From Marvania coccoides (taxonomy: Eukaryota > Chlorophyta > Trebouxiophyceae > Chlorellales > Chlorellaceae), in contig OY978101.1 in the NCBI GenBank assembly GCA_963854735.1, positions 496,001 to 560,000 on the forward strand: 64,000 nucleotides of DNA, read 5' to 3'. Positions 31,332-42,055 of this stretch are shown here, one piece after another. Each line of letters begins with the position of its first letter. Position 1 is the stretch's first letter. A program made the translations under genes and the position numbers. The notes under the pieces are model-generated. The model searched no databases. It was not told where the DNA came from and saw only the letters and a program-made list of their open reading frames with translations.

Positions 31332-33726
31332 ATGGGGACGAACATGGAAGAGGGCTACACGGGTCCAGAAACGCTGGAACATAAAATTGGGAAAACCATC
31401 TCGCAGTTTGCGTCACAGCTGGGCACCAACAAAACGGGGATGCTCGCTCAAGTGAGTCTCGTGCCGGTTTGATTGCCTTCATGGTTTGCATCCGAACTCG
31501 AGATTGAGAAATTTGAACTGTCTGTGAAAATCTTGCAGGCATGGATTCCCGAGCCAGGTGACGATGGAGGCGTGGTTTTGAACACCCAGGCGAGCTTAGC
31601 ATACGTGTTAGCGTCTTGAATTAAAAAACCGGCCGCTTGAAAGACCTCTGGTGCTCACATTTCCCCTCTGTTTATGGCGTTGCAGGGACATCCCTTTTGT
31701 GTGAACGGCGCAGCAGACCTGCTGGCCCTGTTCCGCTGCATTTCATGCAAGTACAAGTTCAGCACCGACACCACAAAACCATGGCTAATGGGTCCAGGTA
31801 TATCAATCAACAATGTTCCTCCGAGTCCCACTCCTGTTCATTCAATCCCACGTCGTTTCATCACCTCGCCTTCACACCACTCCCTTCGCATAATTAAAAT
31901 CCACAGTGGGCCGCGTCTTTGTGAGCGGCGAACCCGAGTTCACCCAGAGCGTGCAGCAGTACGACCAGAGCGTGTATCTTCGGGTGGCAGAGGCTCAGCG
32001 CTGCCACGTCAACTGCTGCATGTTTCTGCCGGTCTATGCCTCCCCCGCCCGCGACCGCGTGGCCGCCGTCATGGAGGTGGTCGGCACCGAAGATGGCGCG
32101 CACTTTCCGGGGCTTATCGACTGGGCAAAGGTATGTTTCCAGCAGGCCGGCCTCTGCACCATCGACGCCAACGGAGAGACCCTTCCAGTGGGTCTGAGGA
32201 CAATCAAGACCGAGTTTGAGGCGTCGGCATTCGAGTCCAAGGTGGAGGCGCGCGCGGGGGGCGTGCGGACTGCCACAGGGGCAGCTTCGATGCCACCGCC
32301 GCCCCCAACGGGGTTTGCGATGGCTCAGCAGCGCCAAGCCCCCAGCATCACGCACTCCATCGGCAGCGAACATGCGGATGGGGGAGCAGGCACCGCTGCA
32401 GGTCTGGCGATTGTCGCTGAGGGTCTGCAGCAACAAACGCTACAGCAGCTGCAGCACGTGCAGCAGCTGCAAGGCATGGGCCACGCGGCAGAAACGGACG
32501 ATGCCATCGGCGGCAGATCCATGCGCACCAGCGGATCTGTGGACGTCGCGGCGGCCGCGCCCTCCCCCGCTCCCGCTGCTGCTGGGGGGTTTATCGGCAG
32601 TGCAGAGCAGATGCGGGAAACGGCAGCAGCAGTAGGCGGGGTCAGCGGCGCAGGTCAAGGAAGCGCAGCAGCGGGGCTGCCTCAACAGGGCAAGATCATT
32701 CAGCTGGGCAACAACCTGGTGTTGGCCTCCGATGCCATGGCCATAAATTGGGCGATGCAGCTGGGAGGGGCCAGCGGGAGCGGCGGCAGCACGGACCCGG
32801 GGATGCAGCTTCCCCTTACCGAGCTGCAGCAGCATCAGCACCAGCACCAGCTGCTGCAGGGGCCTTCTTTGTGGCCGGCAGCCGTGCAGACGCTCGCCGG
32901 GGCTGCCACCATCTACGGCCACGGCGACAGGGCGATTTCGCTGGACGATCTGGCTCCACACTTCAACATGAGCTTGCGGGAAGCCGCTTCCAAGATGGGC
33001 ATCAGCGTGACCACTCTGAAGCGGGCTTGCCGGCGGCTGGGCCTGCAGCGCTGGCCGCGGCGCGACCTGGCCTCCCGCGCGCAAGAGATGTCTGCCGCGG
33101 TCACCGCGGCAGCCGCCGCGGCCGCGGCAGCGGGGCACCACGGCCCTGCGAGCGGGATGTTTACTTGGATGAGCGGGCAGACGATTTCAGCTGACAGCTC
33201 AGGCGACCACGCCAGGGAGCTGGCTATGCACCACCACCGCCCCCATTTCTCCATGGGGATGCCAGGCATGTCTGGCATGACGCCTAGCGCTCCCAACCAG
33301 GCGCAAGCCAACCCTGTGCGGGCGATGATGCCGCCGGCCCAGCCATCGTTCTTCGTCCCTGGCACCTCCCTGCAAGGCAAGCAGTGCGCATTGTGTTTAT
33401 TTTCACTACTCAGACGAGCTCGAGTGTTGACACATGCTGCAAAATTATTCCTTATTCACCATTCAGTAGATTTTTTTTTTCTGAGTTAATTTTATTACGA
33501 ATTCTTCTTCCGCGACCTTGCAGGCACGGTGGGCGACATGCAGACGCACAGCCTCGAGTCCATCGACATCCTGGCTGCAGGCGACGTTGACACATTTTCC
33601 GTTGGAAACTCGCCTCTGCTCCACCACGGCAGAAGGTTCCAACCGACCTCATCAGCCGGGGCGTCAATGCAGGCGCCGTCGCAGGACGGCGGCAGGAAGC
33701 AAAACTCCAACGGCATGGTCCCTTGA
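31332..33726 (+). CDS. NIN-like protein (RWP-RK transcription factor)
   Basis: Five exons (31332-31451, 31539-31589, 31686-31797, 31907-33376, 33524-33726) give 651 residues. The N-terminal half has the NLP GAF-like pattern: GMLAQAWIPEPGD, TQGHPFCVNG, GRVFVSGEPEFTQSVQQY, then CCMFLPVYAS and AAVMEVVGT. In the middle is a Gln/Ala-rich region. The RWP-RK domain is at ~residues 440-480: DLAPHFNMSLREAASKMGIS, TLKRACRRLG, then LQRWPRRDLASR. No PB1 domain is seen at the C-terminus. NLPs control nitrate-responsive genes in plants, and relatives act in algal nitrogen and gamete programmes. Introns 2 and 4 appear to have GC donors (31590, 33377). Confidence 0.88.
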
Positions 33727-34175
33727 GCACCAAAGCATACAGCAGTATACAAAAGAAAACTCAACAACGCAAGTTGCTATCTTTTTTCAATATACGTTTA
33801 CCCTTCATTAATTTGTTTTCCTCTTTTTTTCCCTCCTTCCATTACGAAAGAAGTGACTGCGCTCCCCCTTTCTCAGCGCCCTAAGATACGACCGTTGTTC
33901 TACTCGACCCTCCGTAATAAATTCGTGACTCTTGTCTTGTGAGATCGTGACTTTGCATGCCCATTGCCTCTCACCATACCTGTCGTTCTCCATGCATTCT
34001 TCCATATATTCATTCATTGCTCTTTTCTCTCCCTCGTGCTCTTTCTTCCTTTCTTCAGCTGCCAACGACTTCTTTTATTTTTTTCCTCTCCCCTCCTCGG
34101 CCGTTTCACTCACTCTCGTTAGTTTGGTACATTTATGTTGCAAGCGCTCGTTCGTTTTTAGCTTTCAAGTGGTAA
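33727..34175. other. Convergent intergenic region
   Basis: 450 bases between the NIN-like stop and the 3' end of the next minus gene. It is pyrimidine- and AT-rich with no supported ORF. Confidence 0.4.
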
Positions 34176-34643
34176 TTACTGAAAGCTGGGGTGTGTGTAG
34201 GGGAGAGGGGCGGTGGTGGGAGCGGGCTGATGGCTGATGGCAAAAAAGGAAGATGGCCGAGCGGTAACTGGGTTTGCAGCAGTGGCGGGAGCTTCTTCTT
34301 CTTCTTTTACCACTAAGACTGGTGCCGCGGCGGCTTCTGCTTCTGCTCGGGGCGGGGAAGACGAAGGCCTGGCGGAGATGTCATCATCGTCGGCGGTGGC
34401 GACGTGAGATTCTTTCCTCCTCGCCACCCCAAATTTCTCCAAATTGGGAGGGTGTTCCTCTCTGCGGGAGTCCCACGAGAAGATCTGCAGCCTCTCCACC
34501 TCGGACAGCCTGCGGGGCTTCTTCTGGGGGTTGCCAGCAGCAGCAGAAGGGGCTGCGGTGCGACGCAGCGGAGCCTTGTTGCTGTTGGAGTCTACTTGGT
34601 GCTCGACAACCGCTGCAGAGTCGTTTCGATTTCTAGAAGGCAT
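34176..34643 (-). CDS. Small basic protein with WDS motif, paralogue A
   Basis: A single open frame of 155 residues, no family recognised. The useful feature is a block at residues 41-71: a basic stretch KKPRRLSEVE, then IFSWDSRREEHPPNLEKF. The same block, with conserved spacing, occurs near the N-terminus of the next minus-strand gene (35382-36158). The rest is Ser/Ala/Pro/Glu-rich and probably disordered. The basic patch could be a nuclear localisation signal. The ORF begins at a good ATG with non-coding sequence before it. Conservation between two neighbours supports it being translated. Confidence 0.6.
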   Translation of the reverse strand: MPSRNRNDSAAVVEHQVDSNSNKAPLRRTAAPSAAAGNPQKKPRRLSEVERLQIFSWDSRREEHPPNLEKFGVARRKESHVATADDDDISARPSSSPPRAEAEAAAAPVLVVKEEEEAPATAANPVTARPSSFFAISHQPAPTTAPLPYTHPSFQ

Positions 34644-35381
34644 GATGCAAGCAACGGTGAGAGCCGGGGCGCAGCTTTAGGTAGATGGGTGATTCAATTT
34701 ATTAATTTAAAATGATGTGCGAGGTAGTGGAGCCTCGCTGTTCCGCGGCTGTAAGATTCTTTGTACCCTGGATGCTTTAAAATAAAGTTTTAAAGATGGG
34801 ACGTCAAGGAGGGGAGAATTGGGCTCCGACTATTTCTGATTATGCCTTATTTCTCGACTTTTGCAATTGATACATTCTGGAAATTGTATAAGGATGTGCA
34901 ATGAACGTTTTCAGAGGCGCTGGGATTCATTCTACAAGGCTTGGGTTTTCATTTTTTTGATCCGATCCAATCCTCGGAATTTAGGGGGGCACAGACTTGG
35001 CAGGAAAGCACAACTAATGGGATTCTGAGCTTTCTGATAGTGTTGAGAGCGAGTTGGGTGGTTGAACAAGCTAAGCATGGGAGTCAGACCTTTTCCGACG
35101 GCAGCACAAGATTTTCTCAAATAATTAGTAGCATTTGATGGATATATATTACAAAAAGATGGGAAAAGGCGCGGCTGTGTTAATATGCGCTTCTTTATTA
35201 CGCAATAGTATTCAATGGGGGGTGAACGAAGTTTGTTATCAAAATGTGAAACATGGCCGCTGATAAACTGAGCCAGTGGTGGCAAGTCAAAAACGAACGT
35301 CGGCATTCACAAATCTGAGATCATCGTCATTATACTACATTCGTCAACATTTTTCAAGCTGCAAGGCGTCGCTGTCCCTCG
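34644..35381. other. Intergenic region between the WDS paralogues
   Basis: 740 bases, AT-rich, no ORF with support. It should contain the promoter of paralogue A and the terminator of paralogue B. Confidence 0.4.
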
Positions 35382-36158
35382 CTACTTCTGGTTGAGGACG
35401 CTCTCAAGGAAGGACTGCAGGCACGCCACGCTGCCCGGTCCCTCCCCCACCAGCGTATGCACCGTCTGCTCGTGCAGCTCCCGCTGCTCACGCGGCAGCT
35501 GAACGAGGTGGGCCAGGTAGGAGCCCACCAGCGCAAACGGCAGCGTGGGGCGCTGCAGCAGCAGCTTGGTCACGTCGACCTTCCGGGAAGAAAGGGCAGG
35601 CTGGGGAGGGGGAGGGGAAGGCTGCAGCTGCACTTGGATAGCGGCCGGCTGCGGGTGGACGCGCAGGGAGGGCAGTGGGGCGCCAGCGGTGCCTCCTCCT
35701 TCGTCGCCGTGTTCGTGACCGGGGGTTGCAGGCTCCTCTTCCACCGCGGCAGTTCTTATTGTTGTTGTTGTTTCGGCTACCCGGGCAACAGGGGCAGTAG
35801 AATCTTCCCCTTCCTTCTCCTTTTCCGCCTGCTGCTGCTTCCGCTGCTTTTTGACAGGGCTACTCCTGCGGCGGACGGTATGTTTGTCGACGGCTTCTTT
35901 CAGGCCCCTGCGCGTCCTGTGAGAAGGGGACGCGCCCTTGGTGACGCCGCAGGTGCGCTTGTCGATGGCAGGAGCCCCTGCCGGCTTCCGCTTGGCTGCC
36001 CCAGCGGCTTTGTTCTTCGGCTTTTCGAGTGCTTCGGGGACATGAAAGGCAGAGAGGTTCGCCGGGTATTCCTGCGCCTGAGAGTCCCAGCCGAAAGGGA
36101 TAAGGCTGTCCAGCTCAGACCGCCTCTTTTTGGCAGCCTTGTTGGTGGCGGTGGGCAT
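35382..36158 (-). CDS. Basic protein with WDS motif, paralogue B
   Basis: A single open frame of 258 residues starting MPTATNKAAKKRRSELD. Residues 10-41 carry the block shared with paralogue A: AKKRRSELDSLI, then PFGWDSQAQEYPANLSAFHV. The consensus is a basic patch, about 10 residues, F-x-W-D-S-x(3)-E-x-P-x-N-L-x(2)-F. The middle is low-complexity, with several basic clusters (RRRSSPVKKQRKQQQ). The C-terminal ~70 residues (TKLLLQRPTLPFALVGSYLAH and later VACLQSFLESVLNQK) look like a folded helical domain absent from paralogue A. No known family was recognised. A nuclear role is a guess from the basic patches. Confidence 0.65.
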   Translation of the reverse strand: MPTATNKAAKKRRSELDSLIPFGWDSQAQEYPANLSAFHVPEALEKPKNKAAGAAKRKPAGAPAIDKRTCGVTKGASPSHRTRRGLKEAVDKHTVRRRSSPVKKQRKQQQAEKEKEGEDSTAPVARVAETTTTIRTAAVEEEPATPGHEHGDEGGGTAGAPLPSLRVHPQPAAIQVQLQPSPPPPQPALSSRKVDVTKLLLQRPTLPFALVGSYLAHLVQLPREQRELHEQTVHTLVGEGPGSVACLQSFLESVLNQK

Positions 36159-37091
36159 GGTAGGTTGGATCCGTTGATTGATTGATCTGAACCGAAAAAC
36201 AGAGGTGGGAGAAAGGGTGCTCTCGTGGGTTGCCACACGCTGTTGAAATTTTTGCCCGTTCTTGTTATTTTTAAGGTTTAAAATCAGCAGCACACTATGC
36301 ATAGTGTCAAAAATAGTGCAAAATAAAAATCAAGTTTCAATTTTGGGCTCGTCTGTGTCGTCTTTCTTCTTTCTTCTTTTTCATTGAAGCATTTGCAGGC
36401 CATGTATAAACACCGTCATATGAATGCAGATGTCCTCCTCGGGCTCCGAGATCGTCAAAATTTCATTTTTTCAACAACCACATTTTCAAAAAAATCTGAC
36501 ATTTTTCATCCTGCATCACCTCTGAAAGGCGGCGTTTGTCGTTTTCAATACGCGGTAAGCTGGCAATGAAGCTGGGATTTTTTTTATTTTTTCTCCAGCC
36601 GGCCTCCTTGTCCAGTTTTTGGCGGCGACGGTATTTGGCTTCACTTAGAGAGCAAAAGAAAGCACTTATAAATACAACAGTACCGAAGAAGGCTGCCAAT
36701 TCATCGCATCATCGTATCAGCATGCATTTGGGTATATGCACATTTAATTTAGGGAAAGGCTGAAGAAGGGTCAAGTTTTCAAGGGCGGAAAGGCCACCCA
36801 GACATTACTTAGCATGCATGTAAGCACTTATCTATATGCATATACATATATATATATATATATATATACGTGTAGGGTGTGAGACACGTATTGCTTGGAA
36901 AAAAGAGAGAAATTGCCGGCTCAGAGAACACCAAGGACGCCGTAATACGCGCTGTTCGGAAGGCAACATCGATTCAGTTTTTTGTTCAAAAACATTTGGT
37001 TCAAAATCAAGGGGAGAGGGGTAAGTTTTGGAAAACACTAAATCCGGGTATCACCATGTCGGCGATGCTGGAAATTGGTGAGGTCGGATAG
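36159..37091. other. Intergenic region with an AT microsatellite
   Basis: No gene supported. A short (AT)n tract lies at about 36849-36868. The rest is AT-rich. Confidence 0.5.
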
Positions 37092-37957
37092 TTAATGATG
37101 ATAGCCAATGACCGGAACGTAAATAGTGGCGGTGAGCTTGAAAGAGCCGTCGCTAGCCTGGCCAAGTTCTTCAATCACCGACCCGAAGGCGCCAAGGAAG
37201 GTTCCGGTACCACCGGTAATAGCAGCATCGATGTCGATGACTTGGCCTGAACCGGGGCTCGCCACCTTGACATCAGACGCGCCGGCAAAAGTGAGGATGT
37301 TGTCAAAGCCAGTTCCCACCTCGAGAGTAGACTCGGAGAGCAGGATCGTGTGCCCTTTGCTGTTCACACCCATGATCGTGCTCATGGCCTGGTATTTCCC
37401 GACCACTTTCTTGTTATAGGGATTGAGCAGATTGCCAAAGGAGGTGATGTACCTACGGGTAGTGGGGGGGAATTGGTAGGCAAATGCACGCAATAAATTA
37501 TCTACGTGTCGGCGGATAGAAAAGAAGGAAGGGAAAGAGAATGCTGGCGACTTACAGTCCATCAGAGGAATTTGTGGTCGGATCGTGAAAGGTTATCACC
37601 TTCAAAATACAGCCAAAAATAAAATGCGAGTTTAGAGTCCGCACAGAGACGGCAACAAAGCAGAGAGGCAAGCTTGGTCCTAAGAATTAATGACAAGGGG
37701 GGAAAACCATGAAGCAATTCTTAGGTAGTGTACTGCATAAAAATACTTCATGCTGCTATGCGATATTGGAAGAAAGAGAGGATAAAATTCTCTCAAGTTG
37801 GTTCTGTTTACGTTCTGCTTCTTACCTCGGGCTTAACTATCCACACCCGCTTGTAGAACTTGTACAGGGGCTTGCCAGCTTCGGCAGGGGCGGAATTGAG
37901 CACGAGCAGCACGGCCATCAGGGCCAAGCTGCCCTTGATGAAGGAGGCAGGAGTCAT
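37092..37957 (-). CDS. Secreted dirigent / allene-oxide-cyclase-barrel protein
   Basis: Three exons (37957-37826, 37599-37556, 37452-37092) give 178 residues. Residues 1-27 are a signal peptide: MTPASFIKGSL, then a hydrophobic run LALMAVLLVL, then SAPAEA as a likely cleavage site. The mature part has the AOC-barrel pattern: VITFHDPTTNSSDG near the start, GKYQAMSTI, a beta pair around ILLSESTLEVG and DNILTFAG, the turn AAITGGTGTFLGAFGSV, and FKLTATIYVP at the end. Dirigent proteins steer phenoxy radical coupling in plant walls and AOC makes oxylipins. The secretion signal favours a dirigent-like role, but the substrate is unknown. The middle 44-base exon was located by frame and the conserved HDP motif. 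Confidence 0.75.
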
Positions 37958-38510
37958 CACGTAGAGAAGGTTGAAAAATAGATCTGCAAAAAAAGCGGGT
38001 CGATGGAGGTGATGAGGCATGGGTATCGAGAGGAAAATGGGTATTTACATCAAAATGAATAGATGCGAGGTTTGGTTTGCAGAGAGAAGTTGAAAACCAT
38101 TGTGTACGGCCATGGCACCTAAAGCTTGAACTTGAATGGACGGTAATTCGGCTGTAGCTTCGGCTGGGCTTCTATGTTGTGGCGGGTTTGTTGTAGATTG
38201 ATTTTTTTTCCTTGTCGAGTGTGGCAATGGCATCTCCGAAACCCAAAAGGACCATATCTGACGATACAAACATTTCTAAAGAAAGAATCATTTGGCACAG
38301 CAAATCTCGAGGGACGCGGGCGAGCTTGGACGAGTTTCATTTAAAAATAAATAAATAGTGCACAGTGGTTTAGGCCCCAAAACAGGAGCAGAAAGAAGCC
38401 ACCGAAAATATTTTATTTAAGACCAGATTTTATTAAGATCACTTGCACACAAACTCGAATTGAACAAAGCGAAGCTATGCCGAGGTAGACGTGGAGATCC
38501 GTTTTGTCTT

Positions 38511-38639
38511 TCAACCGACACTTGCGTGCTCTTCCAGCTCCCTACTAAAGATAACCGCCGACAGGCCAACGGCCAGAGGCGGACTCCCGTTGGGTTTGCT
38601 GTCAATGGCCAGCATCTCTATGGCAGGAAAATATCCCAT
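38511..38639 (-). CDS. Possible 42-residue small protein or lone exon
   Basis: An ATG-to-stop frame starting MGYFPAIEMLAIDSKP, with a hydrophobic middle (PLAVGLSAVIFSREL) and an acidic end. It has a coding-like composition in an otherwise AT-rich gap and could be a one-pass membrane peptide. There is no family match and no splice evidence, so it is only a candidate. Confidence 0.25.
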   Translation of the reverse strand: MGYFPAIEMLAIDSKPNGSPPLAVGLSAVIFSRELEEHASVG

Positions 38640-38824
38640 CTTTATGGAGATGCGTTTAGTCTACGTTGTGGGTTGATTGCTTGCCAGATGCAGCGAAATT
38701 TTATTTACTTTGGCATATTTTATTTTTGTTTTCTTTGTTAAATTGTTAAATTTTCTGCTTGCACTTCTGTGCCAGTCTGCTACGGGGCCTTAGTTGCCCT
38801 TTTGTGCGGACTTTAAACCCTGTA

Positions 38825-38880
38825 ATGTATGTATGTATGTATGTATGTATGTATGTATGTATGTATGTATGTATGTATGT
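38825..38880 (+). repeat. (ATGT)14 microsatellite
   Basis: Fourteen perfect tetranucleotide units, about 150 bases upstream of the Penelope-like fragment. Confidence 0.95.
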
Positions 38881-39358
38881 ATGCATTTCTCCCCCCCAGT
38901 GTAATAATGACTCGAGTTATTTGATGTTAACCATCATTTTTTAAACAATTGAAAATGAATCCAGCAAATAATTAATAGAATTCAGTAACACACGGTGGCG
39001 AGAATAGGGGGAAAAGAAAATATTAAATATGTACTCACTAGATGACGTTCTCCAACTGCTCAAATTTACCATTGACGAGAATTACTTCATCTTTGGAGGC
39101 CATGTTTATCACCAAATTCTCGGCATCGCCATGGGTGCCAATTTCAGCGTATTCCTTGCAAATCACTTCTTATTTACGTACGAACTAGATTTCTATAAAT
39201 CCCTTGCAGCGGCCATTTCTGAATCACCCCCTACTCACCTTTTGGAAGAAGATGATATTCCAGACGACAATGAATTTATTTATGTCAACCACCCAATTCG
39301 CCATCGAGGCAATGTGGCATTCTTCTTAGCTCGCCATCTTCTTTGGTTATTCCGTTTC

Positions 39359-41151
39359 GTGCGTGGCCGCGTTCACGTACCTGGGCTTCGAGTTCCACGC
39401 GCTGCAGCCGTTCGCCGCCGCAGGGGAACGCCGTGCTGCCAAAGCGTTGAGAGCAATGTACACAGTGCGCAAGCGGGCGGCGGAGTTGGACATCCAAGAG
39501 CCAGCGCACATGATTCTGTTGTTCAACGCCATGGTGCTGCCAGGCCTGGAGTACGGCACGGAGGTGTGGGGGGCTGCAGCAGCGACGGCGTGGGCGGCAG
39601 ACCCGCTGGGCAGCAGCCATATAGGCAGCCACCGCCTGCTCATGTGTTTTCTGCGCCCGCTGCTGGGGGTTCCAACGATGGGGATCAATACGGCGGCGCT
39701 GCTGGTGGAGGCAGCGATGTGGCCGGTGGAAATCCGTTTCGCTACAGCGGTGCTGCGCTTTTGGACTCGGCTGCACGAGCTCCCAGAGGACCACCTCGCC
39801 CGCCAGGCGTTCCTGGCCAGCGTGGAGATGGCGGAGGGAGATGAGGCGATGCGAGCAGCAGCGGAGGTGACGGCGGCGGCGGCGGCGGCGGTTGGGCTGC
39901 AAGCGGCGGCGCCGAGGGCGGCGGCACCACCGTGCTGGGCAGCGGAGGCGCGCGCTATGCTGCAAGCGATGGGTGTCATGACCACTGCCGGGGCTCTCAA
40001 GGACGACGCCTCCGAGCTGCTGCACACCAACGCCGAGGAGAAGTGGCTGGCAGCACTGATGACGTCGCCCAGCCAGCAGATGCGCCACTACCTCGACACC
40101 TGGTACCAAATGCCGCTCACCGTCGAGGCGTACGAGCAGCACCGCCACCTCAGCTTGCTGCAGCGAGCGGACAGAGCAGCGCTGTCGCGCTTTCGGCTTG
40201 GGGTGCGGTGGATTCGTGTCCCACGAGCGGGGGAGAGCGGAGTTTGGCACCCACCAGCTCAGTGCCCGCTCTGCGCGGAGCAGGGCCAGCACCATGACGC
40301 GCACATCCTGCGTACCTGCCCCGCCCTCCTCCAAGCGCGCGCTCCGGTGACTGCAGCGCTGGCTGCATCACCAACGACGAGAAGCCTGCTGGAGCTGGAG
40401 GAGGCAGAACTCACCCAGGTGGCGGCCCTGGTGCGGGCAATCCTGGAGGACGTGTAGGAGGCGTACAAGACTGGCGCACGGAGAGAGAGAGAGACAGAGA
40501 GAGAGAGCCAAGTTATGAGATGAAACTTTGCGAGATGAGTCTGTTTATTTAACTTCCATTTATTATGTATGCACGTTCGGTGGTTCGCGCTCCCTACTAG
40601 TTAGCTCATTGAAGCTGCCAGTGCGTAAACTTTGGTAGTTTACTGCACTGCAACGTCGGATGCATCACTTCCCCGTGGTATCGCAGTCTCTAATGGACGG
40701 GTACAAAAGGCGGGCGCCACTTATTTCAGTGAGCACACCGGGTACTACATCAAAAACCCTTTAGCCAGGGGTTGAGTGACCGCTGTAGATGGGAGGGGTG
40801 CTGGGCGGGCCAGCATTGCCCAAGCGTGAACCCCAAACCTGACGGGCCGTTGCCGTCAGGAGAACCCTGCTTTTCCCTTAATTTTAGTCGGTCGCGCCGC
40901 TGGGGGACTCCGGAAGGCGGGGGCCAGAGCCTTAACTGTGGGCGGCGGAGCGGTCGCCGGCGTAGTGGCAGTATCCGTACGTCCACCGTACCGGGGGTCG
41001 ATCCCAGCGGATGGAAGGGGGTACCCGCCTTACTGTGGCGGGAAGTGGCACGTCGCCTTGCAGGTCTCTATAAGAGCACCTTCTGTAGGAGACGTAACAA
41101 CCAGATGTAAACCCATTAAACCCATTAAACCCATTAAACCCATTAAACCCA
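39359..41151 (+). mobile_element. 5'-truncated LINE inserted in the Penelope-like element
   Basis: The insertion is flanked by TTC on both sides (39356-39358, 41152-41154). An open frame to 40457 encodes the region after the reverse transcriptase of a LINE: FTYLGFEFHAL, NAMVLPGLEYGTEVWG, FLRPLLGVPTMGI, then DRAALSRFRLGVRWIR and a C-terminal zinc-type cluster CPLCAEQGQHHDAHILRTC. The RT and endonuclease are lost by 5' truncation. The 3' untranslated part (40458-41151) has a GA microsatellite (40482-40508) and ends in tandem (TTAAACCCA) units. Coding capacity for ~365 residues remains without a stop, so the insertion may be fairly young. Confidence 0.75.
40780..41151 (+). repeat. LINE 3' end / SINE-like unit, copy 1
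   Basis: This 372-base unit, from CCGCTGTAGATGGGAGG to the (TTAAACCCA)n tail, is repeated with about 95 percent identity by eye at 41381-41736. It contains GTCGATCCCAG, which resembles a pol III B box. It may be simply the LINE 3' end or a SINE that shares its tail. Confidence 0.85.
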
Positions 41152-41380
41152 TTCATTGATGATATCGAAGCAATCAACGTCCCCCTCCTTTGTCGGCTTT
41201 TATATACTAACCAATATTTTTTTACATTCAAGAGTATTTATCCACCAGATCTCACCATTACCCTCACCTCTCTGTCTCAAGTCTCCAACTTCCTCGATAT
41301 TACTATTAGCTCTAAAAATAACGATGGCCGTTCTCCCCTTATTACTCGTTTTTACAACAAATTCATGTCTCGTCAATACC

Positions 41381-41736
41381 CCGCTGTAGATGGGAGGGTT
41401 GCTGGGCGGGCCAGCATTGCCCAAGCGCGAACCCCAAACCTGACGGGCCGTTGCCGTCAGGAGAACCCTGCTTTCCCTTAAATTTTAGTCGGTCGCGCCG
41501 CTGGGGGACTCCGGAAGGCGGGGGCCAGAGCCTTAACTGTGGGCGGCGGTGCGGTCACCGGCGTAGTGGCAGTATCCGTACGTCCACCGTACCGGGGGTT
41601 GATCCCAGTGGATGGAAGGGGGTACTCCGCCTTACTGTAGCGGGGTGAGTGGCACGTCGACTTGCAGGTCTCTATAAGAGCACCTTCGGTAGTAGACGTC
41701 ACAACGATATGTAAACCCATTAAACCCATTAAACCC
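41381..41736 (+). mobile_element. Second insertion of the same 3' unit (short LINE copy or SINE)
   Basis: About 356 bases, flanked by ATACC on both sides (41376-41380, 41737-41741), interrupting the Penelope-like frame a second time. It starts at exactly the base where copy 1 begins its homology and ends in three TTAAACCCA-type units. An equal start in two places would be expected of a SINE; only two copies are here to judge by. Confidence 0.75.
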
Positions 41737-42055
41737 ATACCGTGGTCTCAAACCTATCCGCTACACGCATTTTAGCTCTAATATCTCAATGCGCGCTAAG
41801 CGCAACATTATTACTGGTCGCTTTCATGCCCTTCGATCTAACATTACCGACAAAGATAGTTTTGAACGCGCCATCACCAAGATTCTGTGTAACTTGACAA
41901 AACGTGGTTACAACACTCGTCGCACCCTCAAAACTACTAAACATCTTTGCCATCGTTACTCTGGTATTTATGGGGTTTCTGGCCATCACCTGGCACGTCG
42001 AATTAGTGGGCATCTTCGTAAGAAACTGGAGAACCCCTCGGGGCCCGGCATTTGA

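Larger units (their letters stand above)
37958..39028. other. Intergenic region with a tetranucleotide repeat
   Basis: 1.07 kb, mostly AT-rich. Contents are a small minus ORF (38511-38639, listed separately) and an (ATGT)14 repeat (38825-38880) just before the mobile-element island. Confidence 0.5.
39029..42055 (+). mobile_element. Penelope-like retroelement, broken into three pieces
   Basis: Three segments (39029-39358, 41155-41380, 41742-42055) read in one frame once two insertions and their target-site duplications are removed. Segment 1 has the reverse-transcriptase blocks FIFGGHVYHQ and GIAMGANFSVFLANHF. Its end joins segment 2 to recreate the RFIDDI catalytic motif (the YxDD position). 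Segment 2 continues with IYPPDLTITLTSLSQVSNFLD. Segment 3 has the C-terminal pattern ISMRAKRNIITGRFHALRSN and LTKRGYN. The amino-acid pattern is closest to Penelope-like elements. The N-terminal part is missing and no GIY-YIG endonuclease was seen, so this is a dead 5'-truncated copy. Confidence 0.75.

Noticed and set aside
39029..39844. 271-residue ORF taken as one protein
   Set aside because: It runs from the Penelope-like part into the LINE in the w` rong frame after 39358, so it is a chimera of two elements.
41101..41154. (TTAAACCCA)n as an internal telomere repeat
   Set aside because: The unit is not a known plant telomere sequence (TTTAGGG or TTAGGG types) and it forms the 3' tail of both insertions.
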